Assembly (NCBI GenBank): GCA_030267965.1
Contig: BRYA01000220.1
Coordinates: 1-10,176 of the forward strand
Reading direction: 5' to 3'
Length of the DNA stretch: 10,176 nucleotides
Origin: Triparma columacea
Taxonomy: Eukaryota > Sar > Bolidophyceae > Parmales > Triparmaceae
The notes under the pieces were generated by a model. The model saw nothing but the letters and a program-made list of their open reading frames with translations, did no database searches and had not been told where the DNA came from. Shown here one piece after another: positions 1 to 7,523 of this stretch (its first letter is position 1; each line of letters begins with the position of its first letter). The translations under genes and the position numbers were made by a program.

Positions 1-36
1 ACACTAACACTCACACTAACACTAACACTAACACTA
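1..36. repeat. ACACTA hexamer microsatellite
   Basis: Six consecutive 6-bp units of ACACTA; the second unit ends in C instead of A. The array starts at the first base of the window, so its full length is unknown. It is not the CCCTAA-type telomere repeat usual in stramenopiles. Confidence 0.9.
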
Positions 37-90
37 ACCTTCTTCACTTACCAAAATCATCAATAAAAAAAGCAGGTTACAGGGACTCCC

Positions 91-205
91 TTACTTCTCT
101 TTACTTCTCTTTACTTCTCTTTACTTCTCTTTACTTCTCTTTACTTCTCTTTACTTCTCTTTACTTCTCTTTGCTTCTCTTTACTTCTCTTTACTTCTCT
201 TTACT
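91..205. repeat. 10-bp tandem repeat TTACTTCTCT, 11 copies plus a partial
   Basis: Eleven head-to-tail copies of TTACTTCTCT cover 91-200, followed by a partial TTACT. Only one substitution is visible (A to G at 173). The period is close to one DNA helical turn, and the plus strand is almost purine-free apart from one A per unit. The near-perfect identity suggests recent slippage expansion. It lies about 0.8 kb downstream of the large minus-strand gene, so any read-through transcript would carry a purine-rich AGAGAAGTAA array. Confidence 0.95.
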
Positions 206-590
206 ACACACTAACACACTTACATTCACATTCACACTCACACACAACTTTACCTTATACCTTTTTTCCCTCTACTCTCTCCCTCAACTCTACCCTTCTC
301 GCCCCTACTCTCTTTTCTCAACTCCTCTAACACACTTACACACACACTCTTCCTTCTCTCTCTCACACCCACACACACACACACACACACCTCTTCCTTA
401 TACTCTGCTTTTTCCTACTATCTTCTCTCAACTCCTCTAAACACTCATACACACACTCTCTTTCTCTCACACACACAAACACACACACACCTTTACCTTA
501 TACTCTTCTCTCCCCTACTCTCTTTTCTCAACTTCTCTAACACACTCACACTCTCTCTTTCTCTCTCTCCAACTTCATTCTCTCGCACTG
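206..590. repeat. Degenerate CT/AC-rich tandem repeat, unit about 100-145 bp
   Basis: Three diverged copies can be traced by two anchors. CCTTATAC occurs at 253, 396 and 496. CTCAACTCCTCTAA (third copy CTCAACTTCTCTAA) occurs at 317, 427 and 527. Each unit passes from a CT-rich block to an AC-rich block; the middle one contains a pure (AC)10 run at 371-390. The first unit carries extra sequence between the anchors, which explains its greater length. Reading frames through this stretch translate only to low-complexity Leu/Ser/Thr/His and are not genes. Confidence 0.75.
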
Positions 591-1008
591 CCTTTTCCTA
601 CCTCTTCACATCTCTCTACTTCACTGCTTCCTGTCCCCTTCTCATCTGTTCCCATCCCCTTCATCTCTCCTGATACCAACCATTAACTAAAATACACTCT
701 CTTAACGCTGAAACTCCCTGCAAATGAAATACATGACCCTCCATGAGCCTCACTCCTCCCCACTCTTCCCCATTTTCCTCACCTACACAATACTCTCCCC
801 ACGCACACCCTTCCCTTACCCTCGGTCTCCCATCCCCACATCCAACAAACCTCTTTATCATAACACACTACTAAGGAGCGAAGACTAGAACAAATCAATG
901 CAAAGCGTTGAGTTAAGTGTTCAACAGCGATGACACAAGCAAGCGATCTATAAGTCACTAATATACCAAATAAAAACCATTTGTCCTACAAATGTTGCTG
1001 CCCTTTAG
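591..1008. other. Gene-free 3' flank of the START-array gene
   Basis: No convincing gene is seen here. The part nearest 1008 is AT-richer and should be the 3' UTR of the minus-strand gene ending at 1009. No canonical AATAAA was found on the minus strand close to the stop. Positions 600-860 are C/T-rich with a short minus-strand open frame that lacks recognisable features. Confidence 0.5.
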
Positions 1009-4000
1009 TTACTCCCCAATATCATCTTCTATCGGTGCTACACTGTTTACTTTATATTTCCAACCTCCTACTGCTGAAATATTTCTACCACTATCACCTC
1101 CAATACTTGCTCTCCTAGTATTTCTCGAAGCACCTGCTAGACCACCCTCAGCTTCAGCATCAACACTTGCTCTCCTTGCACTCTCTCTCCTTCTAGCATC
1201 TCCTGCTCCTGGAATGTATTCAACTGGCACTCTAGCTCTCATTGCTTCATCAAACCACTCCGGCTTCTCCTCCTCCCATCTATCCCAGTTAGCCTCTACC
1301 CAGGCTCTCACTTCCATTTCATTTGCCTTCCAATGGTGCTTTGATGATAGAAAAGTGTAATTTGCTTTACCAGCATCTGAACCCTCTCTGAAATTCTTCA
1401 CTGTTAAGTCCTTCCCCCTTTGCCAGCTGTAGAAGGTGCCCCAATATTCTTTCTCAATGTTAAAGAAGAAAAATACTAACAACACAACTGTGCATGGTAT
1501 AAATATTCCAACTACTTTCCATGCAAATCTAAGCACCTCGTCTGCAACATCCCCCCTTCCAGCTAGAATTATAGCTACTGGAAGACTTCCCATTGTCAAT
1601 ACAAATCCAAACATCCAATACATCCCTCCAACCTCATTGGGGTGCCTAAACTGCACAATTGATGTAAAGTCATTCACCACTTTTACCAAAACTCTGCAGA
1701 CAATGCTACTCACTATTTCTACATTACCTCCTGCAGGAACCCAATACCAAAAGTCTCCTCTGAAGACCTTCACCAACAAGTACAGAAGCATATCAGCACC
1801 AACATATAAAGAGACCCATGTACCACCAAGTAGTCCTAACACAACTATTGTCATGCACCTTATCACAAGCATACATGCGCTAAAGACCATCATTGACACA
1901 AATGTGATTGATCTTTTGGTCGGATTTGCAGGCACATACCCATAAAAGTCAGACACTTGCTCTCTCAACACTGGGTCAGTGTCCCAGTCATAACTGATAG
2001 TTGCAGATGCATAGCCTGTTGTCAATGCAGAAACTGAAAGTGAGACCCAAGCTGCATCCGCAACATCCCCATCATTTGTTGCAATAGCCATGAGTTGGAT
2101 AATCACTGCTGGTATGGCTTCAGCAAACATCTCAATCACTTTAATGAATGTCAACTCAGCCATAGCATCAAGTGCTTGTCCAGCCTCTTGTTTTCCTCCC
2201 TTTGCAACCCTGTAAGCATCAACAGCAGGCTTAAATCCAATCAAAATAGGAAGCAACTCCCTAACCACCCTCAACATCCCCGACTTCCTGTTCTGCAACC
2301 AAACAAAAAGCATTTGAATCCCAATCGAAACTGCCAAACTTGCCAAAGATGCCTTAAAGTACCCATACTTCTCATCACTCCAAAACATGTACGTCACATA
2401 CACATCAGTCAGCAAATCAAACATAGATGTAACAGCACCAACAGTAACTCTAAAAAGCAAACCCCACGGAGCCATTCTCACGACTCCCTTCCCTATCTCC
2501 ACAAACATGCCCTCCATCCATGGAAATTCTTCAAACAGCTCACCAACAGCCCTGTTCTGCAATCTCCACATATCTACCCCAGCCTTAATCACCTTCCTGC
2601 TCTTCAAACAAGGCATCAAGTTGTTCCCAATCACCCTTGCCTCCTTCTCCTCTACACACTCAAGCTTAGTAGACACTGAGCTGTTGAAGCTATACTCACA
2701 AAGTCTTGCCCTCTTCAGCAAAGTGACAAACCAAGGGTACTTCTTCACAACCTCTCTCAAAGCAAAATTGTCCTTGCAAACCTCCTCAACATGTCTCTTC
2801 TTGTCCTTCCTTGAGTGTGCTCCTCCAAGTTGTCCTCCATCCCAAACCAAATCAGCACCCAAGGCCTCGCCAACTTGCTTAGACATCTCCATTAAAGTGA
2901 CAAGGTCAATAAAGTAGCGTTCTACTTCAGCAGCCTCGTCTAGGTGCCTCTCCAGAGTTGATCTTGTTGCCTCCACACTTACAGAGCTACCAAGCTCTAC
3001 CTTGTTGACAAATTCTACCTTGGTTGTCTTCTCTCCCCTTTTTGTGAACTTTATTGCGACTTCTTCAGATGCCCTTTGTGCATTTATTCTCTGAGTGTTG
3101 CTCTCAGTATCACTTGCCTCCATATTCTCCATTATTGGCTCCATAATAATCACAATAGTATCTTCATCTACCTTGTGCAGCTTCATCACATTCCAGAACT
3201 CCCTATCTCTGCTTTTGACACCTTTTTTTGACTCCAACTTCTGCCTTCTCCTCACAACTACTTCCCATGTCCCCTTCTCCCACTCAACAACCCTCTCAAC
3301 ATCTCCTGTTGTTTCTTGATGGACTCTGCTCTCAAAGTCCCAGAAGGAGGCAGCAGCTTCCTCCAAACATGCTCTAACTGTCACGGTTGTCTTCCCCCAT
3401 CCCTTTCCCTTCCCTTCTACCTTAATCCATGTATCTGACTGAGGGAATGCACTTTCAACCATTTGTTTGCCTTCTAGCTCTACAAACTTGGTATCAAATG
3501 TGTTAGTGGATGTTTCTTTAATTTCATTCAACTTCTTTACTAATGTTGCCCTTGTGGCACCATCTGCCTCTTTACTTTTATCAAATTTCTCCCGCATTGT
3601 TGACAGGATCGAAAGAAATTTAGCTGCAACTCTGTTGATAAATGCTGCAGGAATCATACCAGCCAAATCTACCTTTGTTGTGTATGTTACTTTTGTTTTG
3701 TGTACATCTCCAATTGTATTCAAAGCTTCAATGTTCCAAAATGTTGACACAGAAGCCAAGACATGAACGCTTTGTGTTGATTTGTTGTTGTCAGTAACAT
3801 TGATGGTAACCTTTCTGTCCTCTTTTTTCCATGTTATCGTCGTTCTGAAGTCTCTCAAAGAGAAACCAGGTACTCCGAGGTCTCTAAGGGAATTGTAGTT
3901 CAGAGAGTGGCTGCTGATGTGCTCAACATCAAGAGAGACTAGACCGTGTTTTCTCATATTCCTTCTTGTTTCTCTAGATTCCAGGTCTCTCAGTACCCAG

Positions 4001-6795
4001 GCGGCACAAATCTCTGGTGATTCTTCTACCACTGTAGTAGCTACACCTGAAACAATATTCTCTCCCTCAAGGTGTACTAATCTCATTTGCACTTTAGCAT
4101 CAGGACTCTTCACCTCATCAAAATTCTTCCCCTCCTTGCACTTCTCGTAGAACTCCTTCCCTTCCCTGCTTGCATCCTCCTCCTCATCTGTATAATCTTG
4201 AGTCTGATTATTGATGATGTTGGCAAGGGACGCTAGTGCAGCTTTGTCAAACTCTTCATCTTTATTGAAACAAGTTCTTAAGTCATCAACTGCACCCAGG
4301 GCGTTTGGTATCTTTTTTTCAACAAGAGATTTAGGTAAGTGGCCTGCCGCATCAGCATGTTGCAACAGCTCAATCTTGCACTGAGGAACTCCACTAACAT
4401 TTTCAATGTTAGTTGCAATAAAGATTGCCTGAGTTGTTCCTCTTAAATATCTCCCAGCACTCCCACCATAATCAACCTCATCTTTCTGAGGCCAGACAGC
4501 AACGGAAATGGATTTGTGTGTGTCCTTTCTCAGTATTAGCTTGTTGACAAACTCTCGATTGCTAATGAACTTTGGTAATTTCTTCACGGTCGCAACCACT
4601 TTCTCGTTGGGTTTACCTTTGTATGTTTGTATCTCTAGTCTAGCCAGGTTCCCTTCCTCCCTGTCAGTAGCCATCCTCTCCCTGCTGCAGTACTCAAAGT
4701 ACCAAGCAGCGGCTTCTTCTGCAGTACAGTCTGCTTCACAAAGAGCTCTGCCAAGTGCAATGCTCTTCTCTCCCTTCAACTGTTGTCTATATTTGATCTG
4801 CATCTTAACTCCCTCATAAGGTGACTTGAGAGGCCCCCACCCTCCTACCTCCTCCCCACCAAAGAGCTTCTCAAAACCCATTGGGCCCTTTAAAGTTGCC
4901 CAACTCTTCCAGCTCGATTTCTTCAAACTCTTAGATTTTCCTCCTTCCTTCTCCCCACCAAAGAGCTTCTCCAACTCCCCAAACACCCACTTCTGGTCCT
5001 TCTCCAACTCAACACCCTCCCTCATCCTCTCCACTAAGGCCCCCCTGACCTCAGCATCAACCTTCTTCCCGTTCCTCTTGAACTTCTCCTGCAACATGTT
5101 GGCCTCAACAAGCTGTCTCTTTGCAAGGTAGTCAACTGCTTTGTCCATCAGTGTCTTAGGAATGCCACTAAAATGCAGATCGCCAGTCTGTATGCGTGTC
5201 ACCCTACAGACATTTGGAGCAATCTCATTGAAGAAGTAGACACCTGTAGTCTCTGCTAGCACAAATCCTTCCTTACTAAGGTCCTTGAAGCCTCCTCCTG
5301 GGTACTCTGTCAGTGGCACAAAAGCCAACATGTACGATGTCCGGCCATTCTCAAGTTTGACTTCCTTCCACACAAGCCACATCTCAAATAGTCGATTGGT
5401 GGCGGCAGGGACCTTCACACCCAAATGATAGTGCAAGCTTCTAGTTCCGTCAACGTCATTCCTGATCACCCTTGGTAAGTTCCCATTATTTTTGAAGTGC
5501 TCCTCTGACCGCTTATATGCCTCAAGTAGAAATTGCTCTGCCAATACACCCTTCCCTGACTTGTCCACAGTGACTCCATAGGCTCCCCACACTTTGTGCC
5601 CCTCTCTCCACAGGAACTTGTCCATTCCCTCCTTTAATGTCCCCTTGACTCTCTTTCCCTTCTTATACAGTTCATTCTCCAACCCTCCAACTCCTTCCAG
5701 CATTATCTCCTCCTCTACTGTCAGCGGAGGCGGGCTTGGAATAACCTCCTCCACGAAGTGCTTTGTCCTCCTCTCATCAACAACCTTAGGCTTGTGAAAG
5801 TTCTTCTCGATCTCCTCCATTATACCCTTGATTGACATGTAAACTGTGTTGACGTCCCCCCTTCCCTCACTCTTCATCTCCTTGGCTTCCATTATTCCGA
5901 CGAGGGTAAGAGCGGTTTGCCCGTGTTCGTAGGCCGCTAGCCTTATCTCACCATCAACCCTCGCTCGCTGTGCATTCTTTGAACGCGCAATCTTGACGAG
6001 TTTTGTCTTTGCCTCCTTCGGCAAGCCGTTCTCATCCTCTGAAATTATCTCGACGCACTGGCCTGAGCCTTCATTACGAACGGCTCTGATTCTAAGGAGG
6101 TACTCGACGACTAATGTCCCCTTCATCAAGTAGTTTTGCCAAAATACAATCCTCGCCCCCTTCTCCCTATGGATAGTTGCACGTCGGAAATCTCCTGAGT
6201 TACAGTCGGTAAGAATATAATCGAGGACACACTGCTGCTCATCATGAACGACTACGCCGACATTCGCTCTCTTTGTATCCCACGACTGCTCAACAATGCC
6301 TTCAACGGCTCCACGCTCGACAAGCACATCAACCATCTTCTCGTGGGCTTGTAATTGTTGATACTTTATCTGTAGGGAGGTATTCTGAGCCTTGTTATCG
6401 TCCATGCCACCATCAAGGGCTGCAGCAGAGTCATCGATGGCCTCAGGGGCGGCAGTATTCTCTGCGGCAACCTCAGGGGCGTCGACATAGTTTTCGGTGG
6501 CCATGGGGACAACGGCGTGGCGTTGCGCTACCTCGATGGTCTCAACGCGGTCGGCGGTACGCTCGTGAGCTGTGGCGCGATCTGCAGCGGCCCTAAGGGT
6601 GACGGCAAGGTCGTTTACAACCGTGACGATGCCCACTGCAGTTGCGCCCTCGCCTGCTGCGTCCTTGACGACGGCGGCAACTTCGCTGGCGGAAGATGCG
6701 GCAGCAGTAAGGTCGGCAAACAGCTTTGTTGTTATAGCCTTTAGCTGCACGATCTCTTCCTCCCTCTCAGCGAGCAGAGCTTCGTGGTTATTCAT
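1009..6795 (-). CDS. START-like domain array fused to XK-like multi-pass membrane domain (1928 aa)
   Basis: A single intronless frame ends in TAA at 1011-1009. The frame is open to a TTG at 6807, but the first ATG is at 6795 (purine at -3) and is the start chosen here. Residues 1-95 are Ala/Glu-rich and probably coiled coil. Four START-like (SRPBCC, lipid-binding) repeats follow, at about 396-571, 656-860, 896-1076 and 1116-1306, each ending in the typical long C-terminal helix. A more divergent fifth copy may lie before residue 310. A conserved-looking linker (1306-1436) leads to eight or nine hydrophobic segments at 1436-1781. These contain FDLLTDVYV (about 1459) and EMFAEAIPAVIIQL (about 1555), which resemble XK-related scramblases. 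The cytosolic-looking tail has a Trp/Pro motif (1832-1862) and then RRxS sites. I recall this layout in Triparma predicted proteins. Lipid transfer or scrambling at a membrane is inferred; no function is proven. There is no N-terminal signal peptide. Confidence 0.85.
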   Translation of the reverse strand: MNNHEALLAEREEEIVQLKAITTKLFADLTAAASSASEVAAVVKDAAGEGATAVGIVTVVNDLAVTLRAAADRATAHERTADRVETIEVAQRHAVVPMATENYVDAPEVAAENTAAPEAIDDSAAALDGGMDDNKAQNTSLQIKYQQLQAHEKMVDVLVERGAVEGIVEQSWDTKRANVGVVVHDEQQCVLDYILTDCNSGDFRRATIHREKGARIVFWQNYLMKGTLVVEYLLRIRAVRNEGSGQCVEIISEDENGLPKEAKTKLVKIARSKNAQRARVDGEIRLAAYEHGQTALTLVGIMEAKEMKSEGRGDVNTVYMSIKGIMEEIEKNFHKPKVVDERRTKHFVEEVIPSPPPLTVEEEIMLEGVGGLENELYKKGKRVKGTLKEGMDKFLWREGHKVWGAYGVTVDKSGKGVLAEQFLLEAYKRSEEHFKNNGNLPRVIRNDVDGTRSLHYHLGVKVPAATNRLFEMWLVWKEVKLENGRTSYMLAFVPLTEYPGGGFKDLSKEGFVLAETTGVYFFNEIAPNVCRVTRIQTGDLHFSGIPKTLMDKAVDYLAKRQLVEANMLQEKFKRNGKKVDAEVRGALVERMREGVELEKDQKWVFGELEKLFGGEKEGGKSKSLKKSSWKSWATLKGPMGFEKLFGGEEVGGWGPLKSPYEGVKMQIKYRQQLKGEKSIALGRALCEADCTAEEAAAWYFEYCSRERMATDREEGNLARLEIQTYKGKPNEKVVATVKKLPKFISNREFVNKLILRKDTHKSISVAVWPQKDEVDYGGSAGRYLRGTTQAIFIATNIENVSGVPQCKIELLQHADAAGHLPKSLVEKKIPNALGAVDDLRTCFNKDEEFDKAALASLANIINNQTQDYTDEEEDASREGKEFYEKCKEGKNFDEVKSPDAKVQMRLVHLEGENIVSGVATTVVEESPEICAAWVLRDLESRETRRNMRKHGLVSLDVEHISSHSLNYNSLRDLGVPGFSLRDFRTTITWKKEDRKVTINVTDNNKSTQSVHVLASVSTFWNIEALNTIGDVHKTKVTYTTKVDLAGMIPAAFINRVAAKFLSILSTMREKFDKSKEADGATRATLVKKLNEIKETSTNTFDTKFVELEGKQMVESAFPQSDTWIKVEGKGKGWGKTTVTVRACLEEAAASFWDFESRVHQETTGDVERVVEWEKGTWEVVVRRRQKLESKKGVKSRDREFWNVMKLHKVDEDTIVIIMEPIMENMEASDTESNTQRINAQRASEEVAIKFTKRGEKTTKVEFVNKVELGSSVSVEATRSTLERHLDEAAEVERYFIDLVTLMEMSKQVGEALGADLVWDGGQLGGAHSRKDKKRHVEEVCKDNFALREVVKKYPWFVTLLKRARLCEYSFNSSVSTKLECVEEKEARVIGNNLMPCLKSRKVIKAGVDMWRLQNRAVGELFEEFPWMEGMFVEIGKGVVRMAPWGLLFRVTVGAVTSMFDLLTDVYVTYMFWSDEKYGYFKASLASLAVSIGIQMLFVWLQNRKSGMLRVVRELLPILIGFKPAVDAYRVAKGGKQEAGQALDAMAELTFIKVIEMFAEAIPAVIIQLMAIATNDGDVADAAWVSLSVSALTTGYASATISYDWDTDPVLREQVSDFYGYVPANPTKRSITFVSMMVFSACMLVIRCMTIVVLGLLGGTWVSLYVGADMLLYLLVKVFRGDFWYWVPAGGNVEIVSSIVCRVLVKVVNDFTSIVQFRHPNEVGGMYWMFGFVLTMGSLPVAIILAGRGDVADEVLRFAWKVVGIFIPCTVVLLVFFFFNIEKEYWGTFYSWQRGKDLTVKNFREGSDAGKANYTFLSSKHHWKANEMEVRAWVEANWDRWEEEKPEWFDEAMRARVPVEYIPGAGDARRRESARRASVDAEAEGGLAGASRNTRRASIGGDSGRNISAVGGWKYKVNSVAPIEDDIGE
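4852..4971 (-). repeat. Duplicated linker segment inside the START-array CDS (99-bp spacing)
   Basis: An identical 21-nt stretch occurs at 4852-4872 and 4951-4971, exactly 99 nt (33 codons) apart. It encodes EKLFGGE twice (around residues 609-615 and 642-648). Similarity continues slightly beyond each copy (EKEGG versus EEVGG). The repeat sits in the Lys/Gly-rich linker between two START-like modules. It looks like an in-frame tandem duplication of a linker unit. Confidence 0.8.
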
Positions 6796-7340
6796 CTCAC
6801 AGTCCAACAGAAGCCTGCGGGAGCGCGGGGGGGAAATCGAACGATCGCAAAAGGGGGTGAGTTAGATAGATAGAAAACTAAATTGCGTGCAACCGTCGCC
6901 ACAAGCTCTCCACATTTAAAAAAATGCTTAGTTGATGAAAAATTCGTCCACATCCCCCCAAATCCCCCACGGAACAAACAAGGAAGTGGCCATCTGTTTC
7001 TCCTTCCTCCTGCTTCTCTCTCCCATCCTCTTTCCCCACCGATCCCTCTTCTGTCCCCGCCTTCTCTACACACCCCTCGCCTTCTCTCCCTCCTTACCTT
7101 TGTCTCGTACCCTCGCTTTCCCTCCCCACAAGTGTTCTCCAAGGCCTTCCTCCCGATGCTTCGAGAATAGGAGAGCTCACTCTGAAGCTATGAACCACCT
7201 CTCGAACGATGAAAAGTTCTTATTAGGGAGAAGCAATGGATACTTGTGCACGGTGCTGTATGAAACTGCAATTAAAGGTACCAAACAAAATAAGGTTTGG
7301 TTATATTTATTTTACTACCTGCTCTTAGCACAACAAATAT
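6796..7340 (-). other. 5' leader of the START-array gene with a probable leader intron (6815-7097)
   Basis: On the minus strand a strong donor AAAG|GTAAGG occurs with the exon ending at 7098. A CTAAC branch-site match lies at 6865-6861, followed by a C-rich tract and the acceptor CCGCAG ending at 6815, about 47 nt from the branch A. The predicted intron is 283 nt. Exon 2 would supply only 19 nt of leader before the ATG at 6795. The upstream leader exon (about 7098-7340) contains no ATG, which suits a non-coding leader. The 5' end is a guess based on the TATA-like box. Confidence 0.55.
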
Positions 7341-7368
7341 CTGAGTGACTGGCTTTACGGGTACTCGG

Positions 7369-7374
7369 TTTATA
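7369..7374 (-). promoter_or_regulatory. TATA-like box upstream of the START-array gene
   Basis: The minus strand reads ACTTATAAACCG here, with a perfect TATAAA. It lies about 270 nt upstream of the predicted leader donor and would place transcription initiation near 7340. Another AT-rich stretch at 7300-7315 could serve as well. This is positional inference only. Confidence 0.3.
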
Positions 7375-7523
7375 AGTCTCACTGCGGTTGTGCGTGTGAC
7401 TTAGAACAGCCTTTCTCAATTGAAACTAAAACACTTTACACCGCTGGAACTCCCCCTCTCACTCCCCCCGCCAACACCTAAATAATTGTATTTTTATGGC
7501 GCAAACGAATTGATGGGGGTTAC
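7375..7523. other. Short intergenic stretch
   Basis: Intergenic DNA between the stop of the three-exon gene (7524) and the putative promoter of the START-array gene, both on the minus strand. It should hold the 3' UTR of the former. No AATAAA is seen on the minus strand here; the nearest is near 7310, inside the presumed leader of the next gene. No RNA gene is recognised. Confidence 0.4.

Noticed and set aside
1..36. Telomere repeat
   Set aside because: The unit ACACTA differs from the CCCTAA type expected for stramenopiles, and only six copies are seen.
91..205. CRISPR array
   Set aside because: The 10-bp units abut directly without spacers and the setting is eukaryotic.
171..440. Plus-strand 89-residue open frame
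   Set aside because: It runs through CT/AC repeats, consists of Leu/Ser/Thr/His low complexity, and would be destroyed by any change in repeat number.
661..861. Minus-strand 66-residue open frame downstream of the giant gene
   Set aside because: No homology is recognised, its composition follows the C/T-rich DNA, and no splice or promoter context supports it. A remnant exon cannot be excluded.
992..5797. Many plus-strand open frames opposite the giant CDS
   Set aside because: They are antisense shadows of a 1928-codon gene, with no conserved motifs, and they follow the reverse-complement bias of the real frame.
6792..7142. Minus-strand frame as an alternative coding first exon for the giant gene
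   Set aside because: Its start is TTG, not ATG. Splicing at 7098/6814 would lead this frame straight into a TGA, so the leader is treated as non-coding.
6932..7348. Plus-strand 138-residue open frame
   Set aside because: It begins at TTG and its first half is low-complexity Pro/Ser/Leu from a C/T-rich stretch. It lies over the predicted leader intron and leader exon of the minus-strand gene.
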